Positions 43,682 to 52,847 of a DNA stretch of 64,000 nucleotides are shown piece by piece. Source of the DNA: Terriglobia bacterium (GTDB taxonomy: Bacteria > Acidobacteriota > Terriglobia > Terriglobales > Acidobacteriaceae); contig JAIQFH010000002.1 in the NCBI GenBank assembly GCA_020073385.1, positions 124,001 to 188,000 of the forward strand, written 5' to 3'. The notes beneath the pieces are model-generated. The model had not been told where the DNA came from and ran no database searches. It saw only the letters and a program-made list of their open reading frames with translations. Position 1 is the first letter of the stretch. Every line of letters begins with the position of its first letter. A program made the position numbers and the translations under genes.

Positions 43682-44677
43682 ATGGGATCCGAACAACTTA
43701 ATCCGACTGGCCCCGGACCTGAGCCGGAGCTTCACCTGCTCATCACCGACAAGCAGTTCGAAGAGCCGCTGTATCGCTCTCTGTTTCGCGAACTCGACGA
43801 ATTCTTCTTCCCAAAGAAACTGCCGCCACTCAAGCTCGAGTCGAAACCTGCGCCCGTCAAGGACATTTGGGGTTTCTACAATTACAAAAGAAATGGCGTA
43901 CTCGGTTCCACCGGCGTTCACATCCTGCTGGCGGGAATCATTGTGGGAGGAACGCTGCTGGGACGCCACGTGGTGGTGGCTGGCACGAGGCCGCAAGTTA
44001 CCGTGACGCTGATTGCTCCGGATGAATTGCCCGCGCTCAAGCCGGCGAAGACGCAGGTGGGAGGCGGTGGCGGCGGCGGCGATCGCGACGTGTTGCAGGC
44101 CAGCAAGGGCCGGCTTCCCAGATTGTCGATGCAGCAGATTACGCCACCAGCGGCAGTCATTCGAATTCAGAATCCGAAGCTGGCAGTGGAACCCACGATC
44201 GTCGTTCCGCCGCAAGTTCAGTTGGCGTCGAATAACATGCCGAACCTGGGTGATCCCATGTCGCATGCGATGCTGCCCTCGAACGGAACGGGATCTGGTA
44301 GCGGTATCGGTGAGGGCTCAGGCGGCGGTATCGGAAAAGGCATAGGCCCAGGGTACGGTCCGGGCGAAGGCGGCGGCACGGGCGGTGGCATCTTCCGCGT
44401 CGGTGCTGGAGTTTCGCCGCCGAGAGTGATTTATCAGCCTGAGCCGGAGTTCTCTGAAGAAGCCCGCAAGGCCAAGTTCCAGGGAATTTGCACGCTGGCA
44501 TTGGTCGTGGGTGTCGATGGACGGCCCAGCCAGATTCGCGTGCAGTCCAGTCTGGGTATGGGCCTCGATGAGAAGGCCATTGAAGCCGTAAGGAATTGGA
44601 AGTTTGAGCCGGCGATGAAAGACGGGCATCCAGTGCCGGTGCAGATCGCGGTTGAGGTCGACTTCCACCTGTACTGA
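43682..44677 (+). CDS. TonB-family energy transducer
   Basis: 331 residues. A cytoplasmic N-terminus (about 75 residues) precedes one membrane helix (TGVHILLAGIIVGGTLLG). Then comes a Gly/Pro-rich periplasmic spacer (GSGSGIGEGSGGGIGKGIGP) and a C-terminal TonB domain (PEPEFSEEARKAKFQGICTL, VGVDGRPSQIRVQSSLGMGL, IEAVRNWKFEPAMKDGHPVP). It would transmit proton-motive force to outer-membrane receptors such as the one at 10081-12762. No exbB/exbD is adjacent. A long cytoplasmic N-terminus is unlike E. coli TonB but is common in Acidobacteriota TonB-like proteins. Confidence 0.88.
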   Translation: MGSEQLNPTGPGPEPELHLLITDKQFEEPLYRSLFRELDEFFFPKKLPPLKLESKPAPVKDIWGFYNYKRNGVLGSTGVHILLAGIIVGGTLLGRHVVVAGTRPQVTVTLIAPDELPALKPAKTQVGGGGGGGDRDVLQASKGRLPRLSMQQITPPAAVIRIQNPKLAVEPTIVVPPQVQLASNNMPNLGDPMSHAMLPSNGTGSGSGIGEGSGGGIGKGIGPGYGPGEGGGTGGGIFRVGAGVSPPRVIYQPEPEFSEEARKAKFQGICTLALVVGVDGRPSQIRVQSSLGMGLDEKAIEAVRNWKFEPAMKDGHPVPVQIAVEVDFHLY

Positions 44678-44754
44678 GAAAATCGAGTGCATCCGATTGA
44701 GAAGCCTTCTAGCAAGGAGGTTTTGCTCCTCGGCGTGCTCCGCGGAATTTCTCC

Positions 44755-44827
44755 GCGCTCTCTGCGGTTAGCTTTTTCCTTCCATCGTCGTACAGAATCT
44801 TAAACCGCAGAGAGCGCTGAGAACTGC
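44755..44827. repeat. Inverted repeat, GCGCTCTCTGCGGTT type, between convergent genes
   Basis: GCGCTCTCTGCGGTTA (44755-44770) pairs with TAAACCGCAGAGAGCGC (44811-44827). It lies between convergent genes and may end transcription on both sides. The unit CGCAGAGAGCGC is of the same style as the CACAGAGG repeats elsewhere. Confidence 0.7.
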
Positions 44828-44876
44828 CGCCGAGGTCGCCGCGAAAATCTTCTGAGCGTAGCAACCGGACTCCTGA

Positions 44877-45563
44877 TTACCCTGTTCGTCGCAGCACTGC
44901 GTAATGTCCTTCCCACCTTCTCTGGAAACCTAATCGCTCGTAGATCGCGATGGCACGTGCGTTGTCGCTTCTGACGTGCAGGAAGGGTTTCTCTCCGCGT
45001 TCGCGGATCGAGCGCATGACCTCTGTCATCAGCGTGGCGGCATAGCCCTTCCCGAGGTGATCGGGATGGGTACACACCGCGCTGACCTCGGTGTAGCCCG
45101 GGATTTTCATGCGTTCTCCGGCCATCGCAACTAGCTTTCCGCAGTCGCGAATTCCGACGTAATAACCCAGTTCGTGAGTGCGCGGGCCGAAGGGTCCGGG
45201 TTTCGTCAGTGCGGTCAGTTCCTGCATTTCCGGAGAGTCAGGGGCCCCGAGCTCGACGATGTCCGGACGAGCAGAAGAGCTCGGGATGGCATGGCCGTTC
45301 TCGCAAACCATCTGCAACAGCGCGGCTCCGGCGATGTATTCCCATCCGGCTCGCGTCTCGTACGGTTGATCGAGGAACACGGCGGCCGTCCCGTCTGAGC
45401 CGGCCAGTCGAGCCAGAGATGCATAGCCTTCGTTGCTGGGTTGATCGAAGGCGCAGAGGGATGTCACTTCCTGAACGAACCTGCGCGCGTTGTCGCATGA
45501 TTCCGCGAAGTGGGCTTGCCGCGTGGTTAACGCCTGCCAGATGACATTTTCGAGTGGATGCAT
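44877..45563 (-). CDS. GNAT family N-acetyltransferase, FR47-like
   Basis: 228 residues. The first ~110 are helical without motif. The GNAT core follows: LGYYVGIRDCGKLVAMAGER, a strand and the acetyl-CoA loop VCTHPDHLGKGYAATLMTEV (Q/H-x-x-G-x-G-x-A), and FLHVRSDNARAIAIYERLGF before the last strand. This matches FR47-type acetyltransferases that use acetyl-CoA on an amine; the substrate is unknown. Start ATG 45563. No partner genes. Confidence 0.85.
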   Translation of the reverse strand: MHPLENVIWQALTTRQAHFAESCDNARRFVQEVTSLCAFDQPSNEGYASLARLAGSDGTAAVFLDQPYETRAGWEYIAGAALLQMVCENGHAIPSSSARPDIVELGAPDSPEMQELTALTKPGPFGPRTHELGYYVGIRDCGKLVAMAGERMKIPGYTEVSAVCTHPDHLGKGYAATLMTEVMRSIRERGEKPFLHVRSDNARAIAIYERLGFQRRWEGHYAVLRRTG

Positions 45564-45772
45564 GGCATTTCGTGTATTTCCTTTTGATTGGCTTCAGGGC
45601 CCGAAGGACACACTAAATGCGCTGGCAGAGGGTGACTATCCGAATCTTGCGGGGAATCAGAGATGCTCAACGCCGGAAGGCACAACCTCGTGGCGCTTTT
45701 GCTGCGCGGCTAAGAGCCGTGCCCTTTCAAAGCGGGATCAGTGAAGACGAAGGAATTAAATGCGGATGCCTG

Positions 45773-47167
45773 TCATTGTCTCGTGTAACCGTTGCCATCG
45801 AGCCAAACTACGCTTGGATCAGCGGGATCTGTCACGATCATCCGCCGCTCGGTCTTGCCATCTGTGTAAATCAGGGTCAACGTATAACCGTCGATGGCAT
45901 AACGACCACGCTGCGTCGTCGAGGTACCAGAAACTACAGTGGTTGTTCTTGTGCCTGCTGTTTCCACGCGATCGTGGCCTTGCAGGCCGCCACCAGTTGT
46001 GAAGTTGCCTGCGGCATCGAATGTGTAATCACTCCACGCGGCGATGGAGGAGGTTCCTCCCATGCCGGCATTGCCTGTACCAGAGAGGTTGCGATAGGTG
46101 CCGGCGAGAGTGAATCCGCGTGGCAAGCGATCCATGGTTTTAGGAAATGGAAGCTTTCTCCAGCCCTGACTTGATGAAATTTCGATTGTGTTGCCGGTCC
46201 GCCGCCATTTGATCCACTGATCGGGATGGGCAGCTCTATGTGCGTCCAGGCCTCCTTCAAATTTCAGCCCTTCCATGTTGGAAAGAGCATCGCCCGAGCG
46301 AAACAAGACCACAGGTTTTGGACCAAACGTCATCGATCCCCCGACCCCGAAGCTGGCTTTGTTGTCGAATCCGACCGTCTCGATGCTGTCGATAACGCGT
46401 GCCGCAGCGCTCAGGGCGGGCGATGAGGATCCCGCCGGCGGAGCAGAGGCTGGCTTCTTATTGAAGGACAGGCCGGCCGAATTCATCGAAACCAATTCTG
46501 GCGGAGATCCTATAAAGGTCTGGATATAATCCGCTCCGGCTCGCTTCAAGTTGTCGGCAACTTGAGCGTTGGGCGCATTTTTCAGATATTGCTGGACGGT
46601 CAGCAGGAACATCCCGAGGTCCACAAACTCCTCGTACATTTCCTGCTTCTCGATGTTCGAGGCCCTGGCAATGACTGGGTTTGTCGCCAGGGCATTTCGG
46701 ACTTGAGTGATAACTGCACTCGTGGTCGGATCGTCAACGGCCACTCCCGATGCGTTCTGATAACTGCCGACCAGGAAAACGGCGACGGCTCCAGCAAGAT
46801 CATTGTGCGGGATTTTGTAAGTGGCCTCAATTTTTGGATAGGCATCGAGCAGCGCATTGAACAACTGCTCAACTTGTGCCCGCTGACCGGCTGGATATGC
46901 CAAAGCGAGCTTTGACGGAATAGCGGTATGTTGCCCGTTACTTGAAAAAACTATCGCTGCAGCGGCTCCTTTTGCGGTTGTTGCGGTGAGCCTACGTTGA
47001 AATGTGCCCTCCTTCATCAACTGCGCAACCAAAGGACTATCAGCAAGGAAGGACGACGCAGGTGCGCCAAATGAAGCCAGGTCCATAGCCGGAGCCTGGG
47101 ACTGCACACGATGCGCTGTCATCGCGAACGTCACAAGAACTACGAACAACGGCCGGATTCTTTTCAT
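45773..47167 (-). CDS. Exported protein of unknown function with TPR-like helices and a beta end
   Basis: 464 residues. A signal peptide (PLFVVLVTFAMTAHRVQSQ) leads to a helical half (VEQLFNALLDAYPKIEATYK, ITQVRNALATNPVIARASNI, YEEFVDLGMFLLTVQQYLKN), a Pro/Ser linker, then a C-terminal half of repeated short strands (FTLAGTYRNLSGTGNAGMGG, YAIDGYTLTLIYTDGKTERR) that looks like a calycin-type or lipocalin-like fold. It is likely periplasmic or surface-associated. I could not assign a family and no catalytic motif is visible. Isolated, on the minus strand before murI. Confidence 0.7.
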   Translation of the reverse strand: MKRIRPLFVVLVTFAMTAHRVQSQAPAMDLASFGAPASSFLADSPLVAQLMKEGTFQRRLTATTAKGAAAAIVFSSNGQHTAIPSKLALAYPAGQRAQVEQLFNALLDAYPKIEATYKIPHNDLAGAVAVFLVGSYQNASGVAVDDPTTSAVITQVRNALATNPVIARASNIEKQEMYEEFVDLGMFLLTVQQYLKNAPNAQVADNLKRAGADYIQTFIGSPPELVSMNSAGLSFNKKPASAPPAGSSSPALSAAARVIDSIETVGFDNKASFGVGGSMTFGPKPVVLFRSGDALSNMEGLKFEGGLDAHRAAHPDQWIKWRRTGNTIEISSSQGWRKLPFPKTMDRLPRGFTLAGTYRNLSGTGNAGMGGTSSIAAWSDYTFDAAGNFTTGGGLQGHDRVETAGTRTTTVVSGTSTTQRGRYAIDGYTLTLIYTDGKTERRMIVTDPADPSVVWLDGNGYTRQ

Positions 47168-47299
47168 GGCGGATCATGATACCTAACATTCGCAAAGGCC
47201 GGTCGCCCGATTCGCGAATCCAGGTGGCGACATCGAGATGGTGGGGACAGACCCGCTCACAACCTTCCGGGCAGGCTGCCTGGTACGCTATCGCAAGGC

Positions 47300-48145
47300 T
47301 CATTCCTTCAGGTCGACGTGCTCGACGTTCTCGATGGGGAGGCCGAGGAATCGTTGTCCGAGGCGGCGAAACTTTTCGGTGGAATCGGTGGCGAAGAACT
47401 TCAGGCGAGGTGCGGAACGGCGTTCTTCCACACCGGAATCAGAATCCGGCAGCAGTTCCTGGAAGTGGGTGGAAACGGCCCGAGCGGTTGATTCGGCGGA
47501 ATCGACGATGCTGACGTGAGCTGGTGCCACGCGACGCAGCAGAGACTTCAACAACGGATAGTGCGTGCAGCCAAGCACCATCGTGTCGGCATCGTGGAAT
47601 CCATCGGCAAACGCTTCCGCGAGGTAGATCTGCGCGACCTGTTCGGTGACCGAATGCTCAACCCAGCCCTCTTCGACGAGCGGAACGAGCAGGGGACAGG
47701 CCTTCTCGCGCGCCTGCAGGCCTCGGTTCTCGAGTGCTTTCCGGTAGGCATGACTACTGACGGTAGCTTCGGTTCCGATGACGACAACCTTGCGATTCTT
47801 TGTGGCGGAGGATGCGGCCTCGGCACCGGGTTCGACGACTCCTACGACGGGGACATGCGCTGCGGCGCAGATTCTGTCGAGAGCCAGAGCGGTTGCGGTG
47901 TTGCAGGCGATCACCAGCAACTGGGCGCCTTGGGATTCGAGAAAGTGCGACGCCTCGACTGCGTAACGCGCAACGGTCTCGACCGATTTGGAGCCATAGG
48001 GAAGGCGGGCCGTGTCGCCGAAATAGGCGTATTCAGCGTCGGGCACGACTTCAAGTAAAGCTTTAAGGACGGTAAGGCCGCCGAAGCCGGAGTCGAATAC
48101 GCCGATTGTTGGACGACGGGTCGTATTCAGGATTTTCGTGTGCAC
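47300..48145 (-). CDS. murI: Glutamate racemase
   Basis: 281 residues from GTG 48145; the frame is open much further upstream, but that would cross the VapB gene and extend far beyond family length. It interconverts L- and D-glutamate for peptidoglycan. Family motifs: GVFDSGFGGLTVLK, the AYFGDTARLPYGSKS block, LLVIACNTATALAL with the first catalytic Cys, and MVLGCTHYPLL with the second. Start region overlaps the palindrome at 48134-48162, so transcription may interact with the VapBC operator. The start is inferred from length and family, not from a clear Shine-Dalgarno. Confidence 0.93.
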   Translation of the reverse strand: MHTKILNTTRRPTIGVFDSGFGGLTVLKALLEVVPDAEYAYFGDTARLPYGSKSVETVARYAVEASHFLESQGAQLLVIACNTATALALDRICAAAHVPVVGVVEPGAEAASSATKNRKVVVIGTEATVSSHAYRKALENRGLQAREKACPLLVPLVEEGWVEHSVTEQVAQIYLAEAFADGFHDADTMVLGCTHYPLLKSLLRRVAPAHVSIVDSAESTARAVSTHFQELLPDSDSGVEERRSAPRLKFFATDSTEKFRRLGQRFLGLPIENVEHVDLKE

Positions 48146-48162
48146 GAAATTAGTGTACACTA
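48134..48162. promoter_or_regulatory. Palindromic operators in the murI/vapBC divergent region
   Basis: TTTCGTG-TG-CACGAAA (48134-48149) and the perfect palindrome TAGTGTACACTA (48151-48162) lie side by side just before the antitoxin start and across the murI start. The GTGTACAC core is common in VapB-type autoregulated operators. Confidence 0.55.
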
Positions 48163-48167
48163 TTCTT

Positions 48168-48389
48168 GTGAAGAATATCACTCTAAGCGCCGATGAGCAT
48201 CTGATCGAGCGGGCACGCCAGACTGCACGAACAGAACGTCGCACGCTGAACGACGCTTTTCGCGAATGGCTTGAAGAGTACACCTCGCGCAACGGGGATC
48301 TCGAGCAACACGATCGACTCATGAACCGGCTTCGCGGGCACGTGGTTGCAGGCCGAAAGTTCACTCGCGAAGAAATGAATGAACGATAG
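48168..48389 (+). CDS. vapB: VapB-type antitoxin, ribbon-helix-helix
   Basis: 73 residues from GTG 48168 (an ATG at 48138 lies in frame but inside the palindrome). The N-terminal strand NITLSADEHLIERARQTART followed by RRTLNDAFREWLEEYTS is a MetJ/Arc-type ribbon-helix-helix, which would bind the palindromes just upstream and repress its own operon. The rest (HDRLMNRLRGHVVAGRKFTR) would wrap the toxin. The stop overlaps the toxin start by 11 bases, a common sign of translational coupling. Confidence 0.85.
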   Translation: MKNITLSADEHLIERARQTARTERRTLNDAFREWLEEYTSRNGDLEQHDRLMNRLRGHVVAGRKFTREEMNER

Positions 48390-48801
48390 CTTTTTCCTCG
48401 ACACCAACGTGTTCGTCTATAACTTCGACGCGCGCGAGCCGGCGAAGACGCAGCGTGCGTCGGAGTTGATTCGCAGCGCTGTCGGCAGCAAAAGAGGGGT
48501 GGTGAGTTATCAAGTGGTGCAGGAATTTTTCAACATCGCGCTCACCCGCTTCGCCAAACCATTCTCAGTTCGCGAAGCTGAGGATTATCTATCGCTGACA
48601 TTCAAGCCCATTCTCGCAGTGCATTCTTCACCGCGACTGTTTCTAGAGGCTTTGCACATCCAAGCGCAACATCAGTTCTCCTGGTACGACGCATTAATCG
48701 TCGCGGCGGCGCAGCAGGCGAATTGTTCGATCTTGTACACCGAGGACATGCAACACGGACGGCGAATCGGCGAACTCAGGATCGAGAATCCCTTCCGTTG
48801 A
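48379..48801 (+). CDS. vapC: VapC-type PIN-domain toxin (predicted ribonuclease)
   Basis: 140 residues with the acidic residues of a PIN nuclease: Asp8 in SFFLDTNVFVYNFD, the mid-chain Glu in YQVVQEFFNIALTRF, Asp in FSWYDALIVAAAQQ, and Asp in LYTEDMQHGRR. Such toxins cleave tRNA or rRNA and are held inactive by the antitoxin. The pair stands alone between murI and the GH39 gene. Confidence 0.9.
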   Translation: MNDSFFLDTNVFVYNFDAREPAKTQRASELIRSAVGSKRGVVSYQVVQEFFNIALTRFAKPFSVREAEDYLSLTFKPILAVHSSPRLFLEALHIQAQHQFSWYDALIVAAAQQANCSILYTEDMQHGRRIGELRIENPFR

Positions 48802-48852
48802 CTCCTTCTACGGCCGCATGCAGGGACTGAAATTCTGCCGTAGAGTGTTCTC

Positions 48853-50346
48853 ATGCAAATTCGGATACTGGTGGTTTCGGCGGTTTGCCTCTTGACGATC
48901 TCTATCCAGGCGCAAGACTCAATTGAAAGGGTAAGCATCGATGCGCATGCTCCGCGCCGTCCGTTTCCTCACTTCTGGGAGCAGATGTTCGGCTCGGGAC
49001 GCGCGATCCTGACGCTGCGCGAAAGCTATCGCAGCGATCTGCGCGAGGTGAAGAAGGTCACGGAATTCCGCTACGTGCGGTTCCATAACATTCTTCACGA
49101 TGAAGATGGCGTTTACGACGAAGACGAGCAGGGCAATCCGATCTACAACTTTTCCTATGTAGACCAGATCTACGACGGGCTGTTGGCGAATGGTGTGCGC
49201 CCGTTTGTTGAGATCAGCTTTATGCCGAAGAAGTTGGCAGCGCGGCAGGATGTGCACCCGTTCTGGTACAAGCAGATCGTTTCGCCACCCAAGGATTATG
49301 CAAAGTGGGATGCGCTGATGCGGGCGCTGGCGCAGCATCTGATTGACCGCTACGGAATTGATGAGGTCGCACAGTGGTATTTCGAAGTGTGGAACGAGCC
49401 GAACATCGATTTCTGGACGGGAGAGCCGAAGCAGGCGACCTACTTCGAGCTCTACGATCACACGGCGCGCGCGCTGAAGGCGGTGAATTCGAGGCTGCGC
49501 GTGGGCGGTCCGGCGACATCGTCGGCGCACTGGGTCGACGATTTCATCAGGCATGCAGCTGCGGCGAATGTTCCGATCGATTTCATCTCGAGCCACAGCT
49601 ACGGCGACGACACGGTCGAGGATTTGTTCGGGACCCACGAGGACATTCCGATGGATCAGCGTGTCTGCCGGTCGATCAGGAAAGTGCACGACCAGATCGA
49701 GGCGTCGGCTCGTCCCAATCTGCCATTGATGTGGACGGAGTGGAATGTGCCTTCGTTCGGGCCGCTGCATGCGCGGGATACGGAGTATGTAGGTGCGGCG
49801 CTGGCCGACGATATCCGCCAGTGTGATGGGCTGGTGAAGATGGTGTCGTTCTGGACGTTCAGTGACGTGTTCGAGGAGAACGGGCCGAAACGCGAACCGT
49901 TTGACGGCGGCTTCGGGCTGATTGCGATGGGCGGGATCAAGAAGCCGAGTTACACGGGATTTGCGGTGCTGCACAAACTGGGGCAGGAGAGGATTGCACA
50001 GGATGCGTCGAATGTGCTGGTCACGCGCAGAGCGGACAGTAAGTTAGTGATCGCGGCGTGGAATCTCGTGGACCCGGGCCGGAAGGGAAGTGCTGAGAGC
50101 ATCGAGTTCGACATCAGCGGAGTGACGCCGAATGCTGCAGTGTTAGTGACTCGCGCTGATGCTGAGCATGGGAATAGTCTGGCCGCGTACAGGCGGATGG
50201 GAAGCCCGACTTACCCCACTCGGAAGCAGGTGGCTGAAATCAATCAGGTCGTTGAGCAGTCCAAGCCGGAGGAATTGCATCTGACACACGGCGCGATCAA
50301 GCTCTCTGTGCCTGTGAATGGAATTGTGCTGCTGGAACTGAAGTAG
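48853..50346 (+). CDS. Glycoside hydrolase family 39 (beta-xylosidase/iduronidase-like)
   Basis: 497 residues: a signal peptide (ILVVSAVCLLTISIQAQ), then a GH39-type TIM barrel. Catalytic residues by family pattern are the acid/base Glu182 in YFEVWNEPNIDFWTG and the nucleophile Glu296 in LMWTEWNVPSFG. Other typical pieces are FRYVRFHNILHDE, VRPFVEISFMPKKLA and FISSHSYGDD. A C-terminal beta-sandwich follows from about residue 400. Secreted or periplasmic enzyme that releases terminal sugars from plant or bacterial polysaccharide. It stands alone, so the substrate cannot be inferred from neighbours. Confidence 0.9.
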   Translation: MQIRILVVSAVCLLTISIQAQDSIERVSIDAHAPRRPFPHFWEQMFGSGRAILTLRESYRSDLREVKKVTEFRYVRFHNILHDEDGVYDEDEQGNPIYNFSYVDQIYDGLLANGVRPFVEISFMPKKLAARQDVHPFWYKQIVSPPKDYAKWDALMRALAQHLIDRYGIDEVAQWYFEVWNEPNIDFWTGEPKQATYFELYDHTARALKAVNSRLRVGGPATSSAHWVDDFIRHAAAANVPIDFISSHSYGDDTVEDLFGTHEDIPMDQRVCRSIRKVHDQIEASARPNLPLMWTEWNVPSFGPLHARDTEYVGAALADDIRQCDGLVKMVSFWTFSDVFEENGPKREPFDGGFGLIAMGGIKKPSYTGFAVLHKLGQERIAQDASNVLVTRRADSKLVIAAWNLVDPGRKGSAESIEFDISGVTPNAAVLVTRADAEHGNSLAAYRRMGSPTYPTRKQVAEINQVVEQSKPEELHLTHGAIKLSVPVNGIVLLELK

Positions 50347-50407
50347 GTTCACCACAGAGGGCACAGAGGTTCACAGGGGCAAACTCTCGCGATGGAAACA
50401 TTACGTT

Positions 50408-51652
50408 TTATTTTGATCGTACGGCTTCTACCAACCTTGCTCCGGCTGAGGCCGAGACCCCGCAGCACGGGCCGGGTGGAATCGGGGCTCCGTGAGGGCA
50501 CGTGCGGGGATGGCCCAGGAAGGTACAGATCTTGTCGGTGGCCTCGGGCGACAGGATGTGTTCGAACTTGCAAGCCTGTTCCTCGATTTCCGTCTCGCTG
50601 TCCATGGCGAGACTGTCGGTAAAAAGGCGCTCGGCAAGGCGATGACGGCGAATGATGCTGCCGGCGCGCTCGCGTCCGCGCGGGGTCAGCTCGACGATCA
50701 GGGTGCCGTCTCCGGATGAGGCGGCTACGGGCTTCAGCGCCTCGTGGCAGGGATTCACAAACGGTTTGTGATCGTGCGCTTCTGGTGGATGGGGAGCGGA
50801 AACCACCAGTCCCAATTCGATCATCTTTTCGATCGCGAGGCTCACCGGCAATGCGCCGTGGACTTCCATGCGCTCGACTTCCGCGATTTCCCCGTTTTCG
50901 GCGAGCACCCAAAGCTCTTCCAGAACCTCATCCAGTTGCTCTTCATCCGCCATCGAGAAGATTTCTTGCGAGGCGATCTTTCCGTGATGCAGCTCAATGC
51001 GGCGATCGGCGAGCCGCGCAACTACGGGGTCGTGGGTCACCATGACGATCGTGCGGCCTTGCTGATGAAACTCGCGCAGCAGGCGCAGGACGATTTCTTC
51101 ATTCTGCGCGTCGAGATTGCCGGTAGGCTCATCGGCGAGAATGATCCTCGGATCGTTGATCAGGGCGCGCGCGATGCACACCCGCTGCTGCTCGCCGCCG
51201 GAAAGCTGGGATGGCAAATGATGCGCCCGATCTCCCAGTCCTACGCGCGTCAAAGCTTCGACGGCTTCCTTCTGGTCGGTCATGCTGTGGAAGTACTGCG
51301 CCAGCATGATGTTTTCGACGGCGGTAAGGAAGGGGATCAAGTGAAACTGCTGGAAGATGAATCCGATTTTCTCGGCCCGTACGCGATTCAATTCGGCGGC
51401 GGAAATGCCCGCGACGTTCTGGCCGTCGAGCCAAATCTCGCCGGACGACGGACGATCAAGGCACCCAATCAGGTTGACCAGCGTCGATTTCCCCGAGCCC
51501 GACGGACCCATGATCGACAGCCATTCGCCCTGAGCCACGTGCAACGAGATGTGGTCGAGCGCATGGATCGAGCCGGCGCCGTTGTCCTTGCCCGTGCCAT
51601 TGCCCGACTCTTTGGCGGGATAAAGTTTGGTGACGTTCTTGATCTGAATCAT
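50408..51652 (-). CDS. ABC ATPase fused to a DtxR/MntR-type metal-dependent repressor domain
   Basis: 414 residues. Residues 1-232 are a LolD/MacB-type ABC ATPase: Walker [10 protein letters not shown] (49-57), signature LSGGEQQR (150-157), Walker B ILADEP (171-176), H-loop His207. Residues ~235-390 are a DtxR-like module: a winged helix ([20 protein letters not shown], then [17 protein letters not shown]), an insert of about 30 residues with His and Cys (287-303), and the metal-binding/dimerisation segment [52 protein letters not shown]. Ligand positions of DtxR present are His337, Glu341, Cys361, Glu364 and His365. It is the last gene of the iron operon and starts 1 base after the permease stop. 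It probably drives the two permeases; a direct DNA-binding role is inference. Confidence 0.9.
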   Translation of the reverse strand: MIQIKNVTKLYPAKESGNGTGKDNGAGSIHALDHISLHVAQGEWLSIMGPSGSGKSTLVNLIGCLDRPSSGEIWLDGQNVAGISAAELNRVRAEKIGFIFQQFHLIPFLTAVENIMLAQYFHSMTDQKEAVEALTRVGLGDRAHHLPSQLSGGEQQRVCIARALINDPRIILADEPTGNLDAQNEEIVLRLLREFHQQGRTIVMVTHDPVVARLADRRIELHHGKIASQEIFSMADEEQLDEVLEELWVLAENGEIAEVERMEVHGALPVSLAIEKMIELGLVVSAPHPPEAHDHKPFVNPCHEALKPVAASSGDGTLIVELTPRGRERAGSIIRRHRLAERLFTDSLAMDSETEIEEQACKFEHILSPEATDKICTFLGHPRTCPHGAPIPPGPCCGVSASAGARLVEAVRSK

Positions 51653-51653
51653 T

Positions 51654-52847
51654 TCACTCGCCCCTCAGTATGACCGCAGGCTGCACGCGTCGCAACAGAG
51701 AGATCGGCAGAATTGCCGAAATCAGAGTTACTGCCATGCTACCCGCCAATACGATCGGCAGCACGCCCATGCGCGGCACGACCGGAGCGTGGAAATTCGC
51801 GCGGCCGATCCAGGCGGCGATGCCAATGCCGACCAGAAATCCAATCATCGCACCGGTCGCACCCAGAGCGGCGGCTTCAGCGGCGAAGAATCCGTTGAGC
51901 AGGCGTTCGGATGCCCCCAGGGCTTTCATGATGGCAAAGTCGCGACGGCGGTCGAAGACCCATCCCATGAGGGTGGAGAGCACGCAGAGTGCTGCGGTGA
52001 GAATGATCAGCGCGGCGGCTGCCAACAACGTGGCTCGAGTTTTGCCCAGCACGCGCGCTTCGCCTTCCATGATCTGTCGAACGGGACGGACTTCGGCGGC
52101 AGGAATGGCCTGCGCGAGCTGAGTCATGACTGCCGCAACTTCCGCTGCAGAACCGCTGGCGGCGACTTCAATCGTGGATGGTTGCACGCCCGCCCAAGAG
52201 ATGAAGTCGGCGAGCGAAACGTAAAGTCGGCTATCTTCGGCCGCGCCCGTTTGTACGGTCCCTGCCGGAGTAACGTGCAACTTCCTGCCCTGAAAACTCA
52301 GATCGAATGGCTGATTCTTCGGCGAAACCAAAGGCAAAGCTCGGACGCCGACCAATACTGGGTGCTCCACCTCTCCCCGGTTTTGGGAGAGGTGAGGATT
52401 TTCTGTTGCCGGCCAAGCGCTCACCGACCACCAGTGGTCCAGTTGCTTCACGCGATCAAACTCGACACCGGCAACCACGATCGGCTGGCCGTCAGCCGTT
52501 CGGGCTACGACTAATCCAAACGGCGCTGCGATGCCGCGTCCCGCGAGCGCGGAATCGACTTGTGCGAGAGTTCCGTCGGGAAGGGAAGCGCCATCCTTTC
52601 CAACCAGGATGATGTTCGCGCCGTAATTGCGAAACTCGCGCTGCAGCTTAGCCTGGACGTCGACGTATAGATTGAGCATGGCCGTTGCGACTGCAGCCGC
52701 GACGACCATGGCAAACAATGCGGAGGCCGCACGGCCGCGGCGCAGGACCGCGGCACGCACCAGCATGCGCAGGAACATCGAGGTATGCGGAGCGTGGGCC
52801 CGGGTAGCCGCAAGATCCCGCGCCTGATGAGACATAGGTGCGCTCAC
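51654..52847 (-). CDS. FtsX/MacB-type ABC permease of the iron operon (second)
   Basis: 397 residues with the MacB layout: a first helix (LFAMVVAAAVATAMLNLYV), a periplasmic core of about 200 residues (FRNYGANIILVGKDG, APFGLVVARTADGQPIVVAG), and three C-terminal helices (LLAAAALIILTAALCVLSTL, MGWVFDRRRDFAIMKALGAS, LAGSMAVTLISAILPISLLR). It starts within the previous permease gene (ATGA overlap at 52844-52847). It would form a heterodimer with the 52844-54109 permease driven by the ATPase. The two are paralogues but clearly distinct. Confidence 0.9.
   Translation of the reverse strand: MSAPMSHQARDLAATRAHAPHTSMFLRMLVRAAVLRRGRAASALFAMVVAAAVATAMLNLYVDVQAKLQREFRNYGANIILVGKDGASLPDGTLAQVDSALAGRGIAAPFGLVVARTADGQPIVVAGVEFDRVKQLDHWWSVSAWPATENPHLSQNRGEVEHPVLVGVRALPLVSPKNQPFDLSFQGRKLHVTPAGTVQTGAAEDSRLYVSLADFISWAGVQPSTIEVAASGSAAEVAAVMTQLAQAIPAAEVRPVRQIMEGEARVLGKTRATLLAAAALIILTAALCVLSTLMGWVFDRRRDFAIMKALGASERLLNGFFAAEAAALGATGAMIGFLVGIGIAAWIGRANFHAPVVPRMGVLPIVLAGSMAVTLISAILPISLLRRVQPAVILRGE

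Noticed and set aside
48919..49974. 351-codon minus frame opposite the GH39 gene
   Set aside because: Arg/His/Gln-rich composition without domains. The plus strand carries both GH39 catalytic motifs.
50744..51673. 309-codon plus frame opposite the ABC ATPase
   Set aside because: The minus strand shows Walker A, signature and Walker B motifs, so the plus frame is a shadow.
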